Shown: positions 7,512-16,953, counted from the first letter of the stretch. The stretch is DNA of 23,491 nt from an uncultured Lachnospiraceae bacterium (GCA_937950565.1 CALFCS010000157.1:1-23491), one strand, 5' to 3'. The notes: generated from the letters alone by a model not told the origin. A program made the numbers and translations.

Positions 7512-8441
7512 ATGATACAAATACAGAACCTTGTAAAACGATATGGCGATCTTGTCGCACTGGATCATTTGAACCTGAACATAAAAGAAGGGGAAGTTTT
7601 CGGACTTCTCGGACCAAACGGTTCCGGGAAAACAACTGCGATCAACTGCCTTCTGTCTCTTTTGAAGTATGATAAAGGCAGCATTACCATCTTCGGGAAA
7701 GAAATGCATCCGGACAGCTATGATATCAAAAAACAGATTGGGGTTGTAATGCAGAATGTCGCCGTATTTGAGCAAATGAATGTGCAGGAAAATATCGACT
7801 ATTTCTGCGGTCTGTACATCAAAGACAAAACAAAACGAAAGGAACTCGTAGAAGAAGCAATCCGCTTTACCGGGCTGGAGGACTTCCGTAAAATGCGTCC
7901 GAAAAAACTGTCCGGCGGTCTCTTAAGAAGATTAAATATCGCCTGCGGCATTGTACATAAGCCAAGGCTTATCATTATGGATGAACCAACGGTTGCTGTC
8001 GACCCGCAGAGCCGGAATAAAATTCTGGAGGGGATTCTGGAACTGAACCGCCAGGGCTCCACCATTATCTACACCTCTCACTATATGGAAGAAGTGGAAC
8101 AAATCTGCTCCCGGATTGCAATCATCGACCACGGACGCGTACTGGCGACCGGAACAAAAGAGGAACTAAAGAATATGATCAAAACAGGCGAGACAATCAC
8201 CATTGAAGCCATCGTCCTTGACGAAACTGCACTTTCTGAAATCAGACAGCTTCCTCATGTATTTGATGTTTCCTATGAAGAACAGATACTGAAAATAAGA
8301 TTAAGCAGCGCAAAACATAACCTAATCCGGATTTTGAATTATCTCCAGGAACACGATATCTCTTTTGGACGTGTATTTTCAGAACTTCCAACCTTAAACG
8401 ATGTCTTTCTTGAGATTACCGGAAAAGAATTAAGAGATTAG
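7512..8441 (+). CDS. ABC exporter ATPase, DrrA-like
   Basis: ATP-hydrolysing subunit of an ABC-2 exporter, probably for a drug, antimicrobial peptide or lipid-like substrate. The 309 residues show Walker A GPNGSGKT (34-41), Q-loop region VVMQN (78-82), signature LSGGL (133-137, Leu where Gln or Met is usual), Walker B LIIMDE (153-158), D-loop VAVDP and switch histidine H190 (TSHYMEE). The C-terminal 90 residues form the extension typical of DrrA/CcmA-like exporters. The ATG at 7512 follows GGAGGTG. First gene of a three-gene operon divergent from the kinase/regulator pair; the stop codon overlaps the ribosome binding site of the first permease. Confidence 0.92.
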   Translation: MIQIQNLVKRYGDLVALDHLNLNIKEGEVFGLLGPNGSGKTTAINCLLSLLKYDKGSITIFGKEMHPDSYDIKKQIGVVMQNVAVFEQMNVQENIDYFCGLYIKDKTKRKELVEEAIRFTGLEDFRKMRPKKLSGGLLRRLNIACGIVHKPRLIIMDEPTVAVDPQSRNKILEGILELNRQGSTIIYTSHYMEEVEQICSRIAIIDHGRVLATGTKEELKNMIKTGETITIEAIVLDETALSEIRQLPHVFDVSYEEQILKIRLSSAKHNLIRILNYLQEHDISFGRVFSELPTLNDVFLEITGKELRD

Positions 8442-8452
8442 GAGGAATCCAT

Positions 8453-9595
8453 ATGTTACATTTATTAAAATATCGGTTTCTTCAGATTACACGGGATTAC
8501 CAGATGCTGTTCTGGGCGCTTGGTTTTCCGCTGATACTGGGGACATTCTTCTATCTTGCTTTCGGCTCTCTGGGACTTGAAAGTACCGGAGAATCCCGGT
8601 GGAACAATATATCCGTCGCTGTCATTGAAGAAGATACGGAATCGGAAAATGCAAAGGCCTTTCTTACATTTCTGAATGAAATAGACGGAGATACGATAAA
8701 AATCCAGGATATTTCCACGGAAAAAGAGGCTCTCTCTCAATTAAAGGAAGAAGAAATACTGGGAATCTACTATGTAAATGATACCCCAGCCCTGACTGTC
8801 GGGAAAAACGGCCTGTATGAAAGCATTCTTACTTCCCTGCTGGAAACTTACAATTTAAATGCGTCCTTAATACAGGAAATTGCCGGGACACACCCCGAGA
8901 AAATCCCCCAGGCACTGGATGAAATGAGCGATTACAGACAGGTAATAAAAGAAGTATCCGCTGGCGGAAAAGAGATGAATCCAAATGTACAGTACTTTTT
9001 TGCACTGATTGCCTATGCCTGCCTGTCCGGTGTATTCTTAGCCGTCAAAGCAACCTTTGACGGACAGGCGAACTTAAGCCCGCTTGGTGCAAGGCGAAGC
9101 ATTACCCCAACACACAAGCTTACGCTCATACTTATGGATATGTTTCTTCTTGTGATGATTCATTTTATAAACATCCTTATCCTGAATGTTTATATTGTAA
9201 AGGTGCTTGGTATCAGTCTGGGAGATGATATTCCTTCCCTGCTCCTCGTAAACTTTATGGGAAGCACCATCGGCATCGCCCTCGGTATTGCATTTGGCTG
9301 TATCGGCAGATTCACTATGGAGCTTAAAATCGGACTGGCCGTCGTCATTAGCCTGCTGCCTGGATTTCTTGCAGGACTGATGTTTGGCAATATGAAAAAC
9401 ATCATCGAAACGCACTGTCCGATTATTAACCGGATCAATCCGGCCGCGGTGCTCAGCGATGCTTATTATTATCTGAGCATTTATAATGACACGGCAAAAT
9501 TCCACAGATGCCTGATTATCCTTGCCTTCATGAGCATCGGACTGGTTATCATTGCATTCTTAGGCATAAGGAGGGAACGTTATGACAGTATTTAA
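8453..9595 (+). CDS. ABC-2 type permease, first subunit
   Basis: Membrane half-transporter paired with the upstream ATPase. The 380 residues start with a cytoplasmic helix and TM1 (about 20-40). A mostly hydrophilic extracytoplasmic region follows (about 45-175), then about five further membrane segments (near 178-200, 222-250, 260-285, 290-312 and 350-375). This is the ABC2_membrane_3 plan with a large loop after TM1. The ATG at 8453 has AGGAGGA upstream and sits 11 bp after the ATPase stop. Substrate is not predictable from sequence. Confidence 0.87.
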   Translation: MLHLLKYRFLQITRDYQMLFWALGFPLILGTFFYLAFGSLGLESTGESRWNNISVAVIEEDTESENAKAFLTFLNEIDGDTIKIQDISTEKEALSQLKEEEILGIYYVNDTPALTVGKNGLYESILTSLLETYNLNASLIQEIAGTHPEKIPQALDEMSDYRQVIKEVSAGGKEMNPNVQYFFALIAYACLSGVFLAVKATFDGQANLSPLGARRSITPTHKLTLILMDMFLLVMIHFINILILNVYIVKVLGISLGDDIPSLLLVNFMGSTIGIALGIAFGCIGRFTMELKIGLAVVISLLPGFLAGLMFGNMKNIIETHCPIINRINPAAVLSDAYYYLSIYNDTAKFHRCLIILAFMSIGLVIIAFLGIRRERYDSI

Positions 9596-10742
9596 AGGAT
9601 TCCTTACAATCACAAAACGAAATATGAACCTTGTCATTCTCTACCTGGTCATCTTTCTCACAATCGCACTGACGGTAGACAAGATGCTTGCGCCTTCCCA
9701 GGCAGGAATGTTCGAACAGGTAAGCCTAACGATTGGTATCATTGACGAAGACGAAGGGACTCTTGCAAAAGGGCTTTCCAAATATCTGGAAAACTGGCAC
9801 ACCATCCAGGAACTGCCGGATGATCCGGGCATCATTCAGGACCGGCTCTTTTACCGGGATGTTTATTACATTGTAAGAATCCCGGAAGATTTTGAGCAAA
9901 AATGTCTCAAAGAAAATAAGCAGCTGGAAATCACAAAGGTTCCGGACAGCAACAGCGGAATCTATGTAGACCAGCAGATCAATACTTTTTTTAACAGTAT
10001 CCGTACTTTGACTGCCGGAGGCTTTTCTCTGGACGAGGCAATTGAAAAAACAAACAAATATGCCTCTTCAGACACAAAGGTATCTCTTGCCGACAAAAAC
10101 TCCAACGGCGGAAATATGCCCGGCCATGCATTTATGTTCCAATATATGCCTTATATCCTGATTTCTATTTTATGTTACACACTGAGCACCATTATGATAG
10201 CCTTCAACCAGTCTGATGTCAGAAAGCGGATGCTCTGTTCCGCCGTCACAAGCCGCAGCATGAATCTTCAGTTTGTTCTCGGCTATGCGGTCATCGGAAC
10301 CGTAGTATGGCTCATCTGCACCCTCATGCCGATTGGCCTATATGGAAAGGAATTCCTGCAGGATCCACATCTGCCCTATTACCTGCTGAACAGCCTTATC
10401 ATGACACTCGTCTCGCTGGCAATCGCATTCTTTATCGGAACCTTTGTACACCGGGCAGAACTGGTAAGCGCAGTGGTGAACGTAGTCTCTCTGGGGCTCT
10501 CCTTTCTCTGTGGTGTCTTTGTCTCCCTGGACGTTATGGGAAAAGGAATCAAAACTGCGGCGCATTTTCTTCCAGTATACTGGTACGAGGAAAATAACAA
10601 TCTCCTGGGTTACAACGCTTCCTTAAGTTCCTCCCAGCTTGCTGACCTGATGAGAAATTACGGGATTCAGCTTCTCTTTGCCGCGGCGCTCATCTGTACA
10701 GCATTTGCATTCCGTTACCATCAGACTCATTCTGACGCATAA
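9582..10742 (+). CDS. ABC-2 type permease, second subunit
   Basis: Second membrane half, 386 residues, with the same architecture as its neighbour: TM1 near 18-36, an extracytoplasmic region to about 180, then about five C-terminal segments ending in a basic tail (FRYHQTHSDA). The ATG at 9582 lies inside the end of the previous gene (14-bp overlap) with AAGGAGGG upstream, so it is probably translationally coupled. The two permeases are diverged paralogues and most likely form a heterodimer with an ATPase dimer. The operon ends at the bidirectional terminator 20 bp downstream. Confidence 0.87.
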   Translation: MTVFKGFLTITKRNMNLVILYLVIFLTIALTVDKMLAPSQAGMFEQVSLTIGIIDEDEGTLAKGLSKYLENWHTIQELPDDPGIIQDRLFYRDVYYIVRIPEDFEQKCLKENKQLEITKVPDSNSGIYVDQQINTFFNSIRTLTAGGFSLDEAIEKTNKYASSDTKVSLADKNSNGGNMPGHAFMFQYMPYILISILCYTLSTIMIAFNQSDVRKRMLCSAVTSRSMNLQFVLGYAVIGTVVWLICTLMPIGLYGKEFLQDPHLPYYLLNSLIMTLVSLAIAFFIGTFVHRAELVSAVVNVVSLGLSFLCGVFVSLDVMGKGIKTAAHFLPVYWYEENNNLLGYNASLSSSQLADLMRNYGIQLLFAAALICTAFAFRYHQTHSDA

Positions 10743-10761
10743 CGACGCTACAAAAAAGGAA

Positions 10762-10802
10762 ACTGCTGCTTTCATGAATAAAATTTCGTGTAAAGCGGCA
10801 GT
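10762..10802. terminator. Bidirectional terminator between convergent operons
   Basis: An 11-bp stem, ACTGCTGCTTT (10762-10772) with AAAGCGGCAGT (10792-10802), has one G-T pair and is extended inward by CATGAA/TTCGTG. On the minus strand the stem is followed by TTTCCTTTTTTG, a good U-tract for the uronide operon. On the plus strand CCCCTCTTTT follows, a weaker tract for the ABC operon. Confidence 0.75.
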
Positions 10803-10817
10803 CCCCTCTTTTAGTTT

Positions 10818-12875
10818 CTATTCATTTTTCTTGTGAAATGCATCATAGAACTGCTGCATGGAGCCCTCCGGCAGCATACCCTCTGCAAGTTCAAACCAGT
10901 TGGCAATCCCTTCGCCGTTATCTTTTCCTTCCGGCAGCACATAGATATCCGGTTCTTTTTCCACTTTTTCCAGTGTAATGCTGTCCTTTATATTTCCTGC
11001 CGATGCCACAACCATATTTTCTCCCTCTTTCAACGCCACCTGAAATACAAATACTTTATCGGCCGTCTGTGCTTCTATCATCTCTCCATTCAGATATAAA
11101 GCCACCGAAGGCTGATTCGAGTAAACACGGATCTCTGTCCGTTCCCCGGCACGTCTGGCATATCGCCTTCCACAGATGTGGACCATCGGCTCCTTACTCC
11201 AGTATGCCTGGTAAATATAGAAGCTGTCCTTTTTGATTTTTCTGTCCATCGTGACCAGGCCCTTGTTATTCCGCCCTGCCACGCCGCCCTCGCGGCGCAT
11301 TGCACATCCGAAATCAAACATGTTCCACACATATCCGGACCAGATCCACGGCCGTTCCTTCAGAACCTTTGCCATATGCTCGTGGTACAGCGCCTGGTAT
11401 TCTTCGCTGTAATCCCGGCATGCCGGGTCCGGACCATGATACGTAATAATTCCTTCACAGCCATATTCAGATAAGCCAAGACAGATCTCCGGGTACTTCC
11501 TGTGAAATGCATCCAGCCATGGACCGTTTTCCTCCATCTCTCCCAGATACCAGCCAAAATAATGATTATAGCTCTCTACATCTGTAATCCCATGCATTGC
11601 TCCTTCTGTCGGGGTCATCGTAACATGGGCAATCGTTGTGAGTCTATCCGGGTCAAGCTCTTTGCACAAAGCGTGCAGCTCCTTATGATTTTCCACCATC
11701 CCATCCTGCATACCTCCAATCAATATCTCGTTTGAAATCCCCCAGAAGCAGATAGACGGATGATTATAATTTTGAAGAATCAGTTCCTTTAGCTGGCTGA
11801 TACAGTTCTCATGTGCTGCCGGATCCGGATTCATGACACTGATAAACGGGATTTCCGCCCACACAACAAACCCCAGCTCGTCACAGATATCATAAAAATC
11901 CTGGGAATGCTGATAATGAGCAAGCCTGATTGTATTTGCGCCCATTTCTTTTATGATTCTGGCATCCTGATAATGCTCTTCTCTTGTAAGTGCATTTCCC
12001 TTATACAGCAAATCCTGATGACGGCTTACACCACGAAGCGGCATCTCCTTTCCATTCAGAATAAATCCCTTCTCCGGATCACAGGAAAAGCTTCGTACAC
12101 CAGCACGCACACTGACCTCATCGTACACCTCATTTCTTCTTATCAGAGATGCTGTGACCGTATACAGATATGGAGTGTCCGGCTCCCACCTCTTTGCCTC
12201 CGGGACATATACTGTCACCTTCGTATCATCCGCCGGGCGCACCGCCTGTGCCACTTCCTTTCCTTCTTTATCCGTTATGGAATACTGCACCGTAAAGTTC
12301 TCATCCGCATTTTTTACATAAGAAATCACCTTGAAATACGCACCGCCTTCTTCATCCGGTTCCGGCGTCACCTGTATTCCCGGTCCTCCGTAATATTCCA
12401 AATCAAAATGCACTTTGGGCACACTAACCAGATTGACACCCCGGTAAAGGCCTCCATAAAAAGTAAAATCAGCGTTCTGCGGATACACATTCGACTTTTC
12501 CTCATTGCTGCAGGAAACTACAAGAAGATTCTTCTGTTCCTTCTTACAAGCATCTGTAATATCTGCCCGGAAAATGGAATATCCGCCCTCATGGCTCACG
12601 ACTTTCTTTCCATTTACATACACAACTGCCTGCTGCCCCGCCGCAGGAATCTCTATAAAAAGCCTTCCTCCCTCAAGGGGCTGCACAGGCATCCCGAACT
12701 CTTTTGCATACCAGTAATTTCCCCGGTCATATCCCTCGCCTCCGTCATGGCCATCCACTGCATTCCAGGTGTGCGGCAGATTGATTTTCTGCCAGTCATC
12801 CGGAAATCTCTCCGGGAGCCCTGCATCTCTTTGTATAAACCGCCAGTCCTCATTTAACGAAATTACCTTACGCAT
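10818..12875 (-). CDS. GH2 beta-glycosidase, beta-galactosidase/beta-glucuronidase type
   Basis: A retaining exo-beta-glycosidase without a signal peptide, so it acts on imported sugar. The 685 residues comprise a GH2 sugar-binding domain (about 5-165), an immunoglobulin-like domain (about 170-265), a TIM barrel (about 268-560) and a C-terminal beta domain (about 565-655). Acid/base E383 (FWGISNE) and nucleophile E470 (GLSEYG) are visible. Specificity signals conflict. The RGVSRHQD stretch resembles beta-galactosidase-type GH2 proteins. An N-x-K (N536, K538) at the position used by glucuronidases to hold the carboxylate is present, but it is also common in other GH2 enzymes. The operon (uxuA, uxuB, GPH carrier) favours a glucuronide substrate. 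The ATG at 12875 follows AAGGAG. Last gene of the operon. Confidence 0.88.
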   Translation of the reverse strand: MRKVISLNEDWRFIQRDAGLPERFPDDWQKINLPHTWNAVDGHDGGEGYDRGNYWYAKEFGMPVQPLEGGRLFIEIPAAGQQAVVYVNGKKVVSHEGGYSIFRADITDACKKEQKNLLVVSCSNEEKSNVYPQNADFTFYGGLYRGVNLVSVPKVHFDLEYYGGPGIQVTPEPDEEGGAYFKVISYVKNADENFTVQYSITDKEGKEVAQAVRPADDTKVTVYVPEAKRWEPDTPYLYTVTASLIRRNEVYDEVSVRAGVRSFSCDPEKGFILNGKEMPLRGVSRHQDLLYKGNALTREEHYQDARIIKEMGANTIRLAHYQHSQDFYDICDELGFVVWAEIPFISVMNPDPAAHENCISQLKELILQNYNHPSICFWGISNEILIGGMQDGMVENHKELHALCKELDPDRLTTIAHVTMTPTEGAMHGITDVESYNHYFGWYLGEMEENGPWLDAFHRKYPEICLGLSEYGCEGIITYHGPDPACRDYSEEYQALYHEHMAKVLKERPWIWSGYVWNMFDFGCAMRREGGVAGRNNKGLVTMDRKIKKDSFYIYQAYWSKEPMVHICGRRYARRAGERTEIRVYSNQPSVALYLNGEMIEAQTADKVFVFQVALKEGENMVVASAGNIKDSITLEKVEKEPDIYVLPEGKDNGEGIANWFELAEGMLPEGSMQQFYDAFHKKNE

Positions 12876-12907
12876 CTTCTTTCTCCTTCTTTCCAGATAT
12901 CTTTTTT

Positions 12908-14677
12908 CTAAATCCTCGTATCAAACAGACCACAAAAGCTGTCAATCGGGTCTTTTCCGGTAAATGCCTCTTCTCCCGCCATCAATTTTTCAACAAGCGC
13001 ATCAAGGGTAAAGTCTTTCGCATCATACGTATTGATATACGTGCGCGCCTGGGGAATGTCCGCAAGCATCGTCGGCTGTCCGCAGCCAATTACAACAACC
13101 GGAAGCTCATATACATACCAGGGAATCTCACCGCCTCCCTTGCTCATGCCAAATACCGGCCGTCCGCTGGGCACATCACAAAGCGTGATTACCAAATCCA
13201 TATCTTTTTTAAAATCTGCAATTGCATGTTTTCCTGCAAAATACAGATTCAGACTCGGCTTCTCTCCTTCTGCCACCTTCTGTTTCATCCTGTCAAGCGG
13301 GCTCTCATAAATAAATGCATCAAAGCCCTTCTCACACAATTTTTCTTTCAAAAGCTCTGCCGCATTTCCACCAGCCAGTCCCAGTAACTTCCGGAATTCA
13401 CTCATTCCATCTTCTGCCCCTTTGACATGCACAATCATAATCCGTTTATAACGCCCGGGAGTAACCGGAAGTACTTCCTTGTCTTTATACTTTACCAGGG
13501 TAATGCCTGCACGGCTGATTTCTTTCTGTACTTTTTTATAGGATTCTTTCCCCAGAACCTGCTCAAGTACCTCCGGAGAAGGAACCAGTTCCTCTTTTTT
13601 CTTCTTATGAAGTCCCAGATGCGCCTTCAACCCCAGAATCCGCATAAGCGCTTCCCGCATCCGCTCCTCGCTGATCCTGCGTGTCTTCCATGCGCGAAGC
13701 ATCGTATCATAATCCTCATCCGGATCATTAAAGAACAGAAACATATCACACCCTGCATGAATAGCAGCCGGAAGCATCTCACTTCTCTTCATCCGGTTGG
13801 TCATTGCCACCATATGAGAGGCATCCGACACAACCATTCCATTGAATCCAAGCCGTTCCCTTAAGAGCCCCGTCATAATCTCCGGGCTCAATGTCGCAGG
13901 CATAATTTCATTATCTTTTTTATGCGGATTTATTGCCTTTTCATATTCCGGAAGCATAATATGACCTCCCATAACTGCTTCCAGTCCATTTGCAATCAAA
14001 GTACGGTATACCATCCCATATGTCCGCTCCCATTCTTCGGGGCTCAAGAGATTGACGTTATTTGACAGATGGGCATCCCGGAAATCTATCCCATTCCCCG
14101 GAAAATGCTTTGCCGCGCAGGCAAATTCCGGAACGGTATGCGCACCCTTTAAATATGCGACGCTCATCTTCGCTACATCCTCCGGGTTCTTTCCAAATGC
14201 ACGCATAGCTACCTCTGTATTTTCCCAGTTCAATAAAATATCACACACGGGCGCAAATGCCATGTTACATCCCAGCGCCTTCGCTTCTTCATTCGATATC
14301 CGTCCAAGCTCATATGCATATTCTTCCTTTGCGGAAGCCCCGATTTTTACCGGAGATGCGATGTAAGTTCCATCTGTACACGCCCCATCTCCGCCACTTT
14401 CTGTATTGCATGCTATGAATATTGGAATCTTTGCATAACTTTGCAGAATACGGTTCTGCTCTTGAATATCTTTCCCCTTCGCCGGATTATAACGACAGCC
14501 ACCCAGGTGATATTTTTCCATCAGCTCTTTTAAATGTTCCTCATCATGGGAGGATGTGAGCTGGAAAAAAAGCTGTCCGACCTTCTCCTCATCACTCATC
14601 TTCTCAATTGTATCCTCGACCCATTTACAATCCTCATCTGACAGATAATATGGATTTGCTTTTAAATCAACCATCAT
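12908..14677 (-). CDS. GH3 glycosidase, NagZ-like (beta-N-acetylglucosaminidase type)
   Basis: A cytosolic (no signal peptide) retaining beta-glycosidase or phosphorylase of GH3. The 589 residues comprise a TIM barrel (about 1-350) and a C-terminal alpha/beta domain (about 370-585). The NagZ-branch motif KH[FI]PG[HNL]G-x4-D[ST]H appears as KHFPGNG-IDFR-DAH (190-203), so the Asp-His acid/base pair D201/H203 is kept but the usual Ser/Thr between them is Ala. The nucleophile is D285 (MVVSDASH). Some members of this branch use phosphate instead of water. The start is ATG 14677 (or 14674); its GAAAGGATAGGA site overlaps the HAD stop, 2 bp apart. Substrate unproven; GlcNAc-containing oligosaccharides are suggested by motif, uronides by operon. 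Confidence 0.88.
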   Translation of the reverse strand: MMVDLKANPYYLSDEDCKWVEDTIEKMSDEEKVGQLFFQLTSSHDEEHLKELMEKYHLGGCRYNPAKGKDIQEQNRILQSYAKIPIFIACNTESGGDGACTDGTYIASPVKIGASAKEEYAYELGRISNEEAKALGCNMAFAPVCDILLNWENTEVAMRAFGKNPEDVAKMSVAYLKGAHTVPEFACAAKHFPGNGIDFRDAHLSNNVNLLSPEEWERTYGMVYRTLIANGLEAVMGGHIMLPEYEKAINPHKKDNEIMPATLSPEIMTGLLRERLGFNGMVVSDASHMVAMTNRMKRSEMLPAAIHAGCDMFLFFNDPDEDYDTMLRAWKTRRISEERMREALMRILGLKAHLGLHKKKKEELVPSPEVLEQVLGKESYKKVQKEISRAGITLVKYKDKEVLPVTPGRYKRIMIVHVKGAEDGMSEFRKLLGLAGGNAAELLKEKLCEKGFDAFIYESPLDRMKQKVAEGEKPSLNLYFAGKHAIADFKKDMDLVITLCDVPSGRPVFGMSKGGGEIPWYVYELPVVVIGCGQPTMLADIPQARTYINTYDAKDFTLDALVEKLMAGEEAFTGKDPIDSFCGLFDTRI

Positions 14678-14679
14678 TC

Positions 14680-15525
14680 CTATCCTTTCAAATTTTTTAA
14701 AAATATATCGATTCTTTCTTTCTGGTAAACGCCATCATAATTCCCCTGCACAAACCGCTCAAGTCCGGTTTTCCTGAATTCTTCCCATGACTCCGTTTCC
14801 TTTCGCACAAGAATGGGATAAAAATATACTCCGTTTTCTTCCGCAGCTTCATAATCTCCCGGTGCATCTCCAATCATAAGAACATGCTCTCTTTCATAGC
14901 CTTTTTTCAAAAGCTCCCTCACGCAATAGGATTTGCTTCCTGTATCCTGTGCAAGAAAGAGAGCCGCATATCCAAGCAGATGATTCTCCTTCCATTCCTC
15001 CATGGCCGCATGGTAATTGGCAGAAGATACGACCGCAATATCCGCCTGCCGCGCCGCAGCGGCAAGCGCTTCTCTTGCTCCCTCAAAGGAGCGCTTCTCC
15101 CTTGCGGAAAGCTCTTTTCCTTTTTTGTTTACCGCCTCTGACCAGGCAAGCGCCTTCTTTAAGATTACGCTGTCCTGCTCCCGGATTGCAGCCGCAAGCG
15201 CCTCTTCTGATAATTCCGGACTATCTTCCACCCACTGCTCCAGCACTTCCATGTCCTTTATTTCTATATATGCTTCATTTACCTTTCGAAGCATCTTCGC
15301 AAGTCCTTTAAAACGGTTGATTCCCCGCGTCATAGAATAAAGATTCATCTCATTCCAGCCTCTCAGTATGGCATCTTCCCATTTTAAAAGTCCCCATTCT
15401 TCTACAAGGCACGGCCCGAAACACCGGGTATGCTTACTGTCCATCGTATCCATCACGCACCCGTCCGAATCGACACAAAGCAAATAGTCCTTTTTTCTTT
15501 TATACGTTTCCAGTCTTTCTGTCAT
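14680..15525 (-). CDS. HAD-superfamily phosphatase of unknown substrate
   Basis: The 281-residue cytosolic protein carries all four HAD motifs: nucleophile D19 and D21 (VDSDGCVMD), motif II Ser (VVSSAN, S167/S168), K198 (GSKSYCV) and the acidic pair D220/D224 (MIGDAPGD). An unusually large helical insertion between motifs I and II (about 30-150) forms the cap that selects the substrate. The ATG at 15525 follows AGGAGGAG. It sits in the middle of the uronide operon, 24 bp after the transporter and 2 bp before GH3. No standard step of hexuronate catabolism needs a phosphatase. It may remove phosphate from a sugar phosphate made by a phosphorolytic enzyme or serve as a repair enzyme; this is speculation. 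Confidence 0.8.
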   Translation of the reverse strand: MTERLETYKRKKDYLLCVDSDGCVMDTMDSKHTRCFGPCLVEEWGLLKWEDAILRGWNEMNLYSMTRGINRFKGLAKMLRKVNEAYIEIKDMEVLEQWVEDSPELSEEALAAAIREQDSVILKKALAWSEAVNKKGKELSAREKRSFEGAREALAAAARQADIAVVSSANYHAAMEEWKENHLLGYAALFLAQDTGSKSYCVRELLKKGYEREHVLMIGDAPGDYEAAEENGVYFYPILVRKETESWEEFRKTGLERFVQGNYDGVYQKERIDIFLKNLKG

Positions 15526-15549
15526 ACTCTCCTCCTGCCTGACTACAGC

Positions 15550-16953
15550 TTATGCTTTTTCTTTTTGTCCTCTTTTTTCCTCCAGCGCCGCCGCATTCTT
15601 TTCCACCCGTTCTCTGGTAAGCGGATATAAGAATTTTAATGCTGCCGCAAGAAGAAGAAATCCGATTGCCGGAGCAAGACAGGTAATATTATAAATCCCT
15701 TTTACTACATCCGGCTCAAACGCTGTCTCCTTCGTATATCCTATAGCGGAAAGCAAGAATCCCGAAAGTCCGGATGAAGCCGCCTGGCCAAGCTTTCTTG
15801 CAAAAGAATAAACGGAATAAATCGTTCCGTCTGCACGGTCTCCTGTCAACACCTCCGTATCATCGATAACATCCGTTATCATTGCCCAGCAGATCAGGCT
15901 GAACACAGCAAGCCCTACATAAGCAAGCGCATAAATTCCAACGAAGACCCATGCATTCGTAATATGAAGGAAAAAAGCCACAATGAGAATCACCGCGCCC
16001 CACAAGGAGCTGAAAACTGCCAGCTCTTTTCTTCCGAATTTCTGTGACAGCCTGACTGTGAACGCTGCACAGGTAAGCGTCACAATCATTCCAATAATCC
16101 CGGTTGCCGACTGTGCAGCCGTGTTTCGGAAATAATTCGGAAAGACATAGGTCGTCATGGACTGGAGGGTAAGCTGTGACAGCAGAAGACAGATAGACGC
16201 CACAACAATACCAATCAGGGCACGATTGTGAAGCAAGTCAGAAATCAGCCTTCCCAGATTAAATTTCTCTGTTTTCTGCTCAACCTTTACACGCTCTGTC
16301 GTCAGATAATAGCAAAGCAGATAGGAAACAACCGCACCTGCGGAGAACAAAAATGCCACAATCGTCATCTTTCTCCCAGATAGTATCTGGTTTCCCGCCT
16401 CATCCTTATAATAAACAATCAGGGGCAACACCACTCCAATTACCGTACCCGCAAGTGTTGCACCGATTGTCCTCCAGTTCGATAACTGGGCGCGGTCTTT
16501 CGGCTCGCCGGAAATTGCAGATGCCATGGAACCATACGGAATATTAATACTTGTGTAGAAGATGCTTCCCCATAACAAGTATGTAAAAAACATCCAGAAA
16601 ATCTTAAATCCCATCGGCATATCTGCAAACCAGCTGGCATACATCAGAAAAGAAGCAAGCGCAACCGGACCACACATTCTTCGAATCCACGGTGCAAATT
16701 TCCCCTTCTTCGTTGGTCTGCTCCTGTCTACAATCTGTCCCATCGTCACATCGGTAAATGCATCTGCAATACGCGCCACCATCATCATAATGCCGATCAA
16801 TCCTACCGATACACCCATGACATCCGAATAAAATTTCATCAGTATCATACTGGAAAAAATAAAGGTAAAGTCATTGCCGAAATCCCCGAACATATATCCC
16901 AGTTTATCGCGAAAGCCAAACGGTCTCTTATTTTGTATCTTTTCTACTTCCAT
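15550..16953 (-). CDS. GPH-family sugar/uronide:cation symporter (MelB/UidB/XynP type)
   Basis: A 467-residue inner-membrane symporter with about 12 membrane segments. It shows the family N-terminus (FRDKLGYMFGDFGND, 14-28), the cation-site helix RIADAFTDVTMG with R61, D64 and D68 (equivalent to the MelB D55/D59 region) and the following DRSRPTKKGKFAPWI loop. The ATG at 16953 has AAGGAGG 7 nt upstream. It lies 64 bp downstream of uxuB and 24 bp upstream of the HAD gene. Given the uxuAB genes and two cytosolic glycosidases, import of a beta-glucuronide or uronic-acid-containing oligosaccharide is the best guess; substrates cannot be assigned from sequence in this family. Confidence 0.9.
   Translation of the reverse strand: MEVEKIQNKRPFGFRDKLGYMFGDFGNDFTFIFSSMILMKFYSDVMGVSVGLIGIMMMVARIADAFTDVTMGQIVDRSRPTKKGKFAPWIRRMCGPVALASFLMYASWFADMPMGFKIFWMFFTYLLWGSIFYTSINIPYGSMASAISGEPKDRAQLSNWRTIGATLAGTVIGVVLPLIVYYKDEAGNQILSGRKMTIVAFLFSAGAVVSYLLCYYLTTERVKVEQKTEKFNLGRLISDLLHNRALIGIVVASICLLLSQLTLQSMTTYVFPNYFRNTAAQSATGIIGMIVTLTCAAFTVRLSQKFGRKELAVFSSLWGAVILIVAFFLHITNAWVFVGIYALAYVGLAVFSLICWAMITDVIDDTEVLTGDRADGTIYSVYSFARKLGQAASSGLSGFLLSAIGYTKETAFEPDVVKGIYNITCLAPAIGFLLLAAALKFLYPLTRERVEKNAAALEEKRGQKEKA

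Noticed and set aside
7458..7775. Minus-strand open frame of 105 codons across the ABC promoter and ATPase start
   Set aside because: It overlaps the promoters and the conserved ATPase N-terminus on the opposite strand and has no family resemblance.
11811..12857. Plus-strand open frame of 348 codons
   Set aside because: Antisense shadow of the GH2 gene, rich in Cys, His and Ile, without family features.
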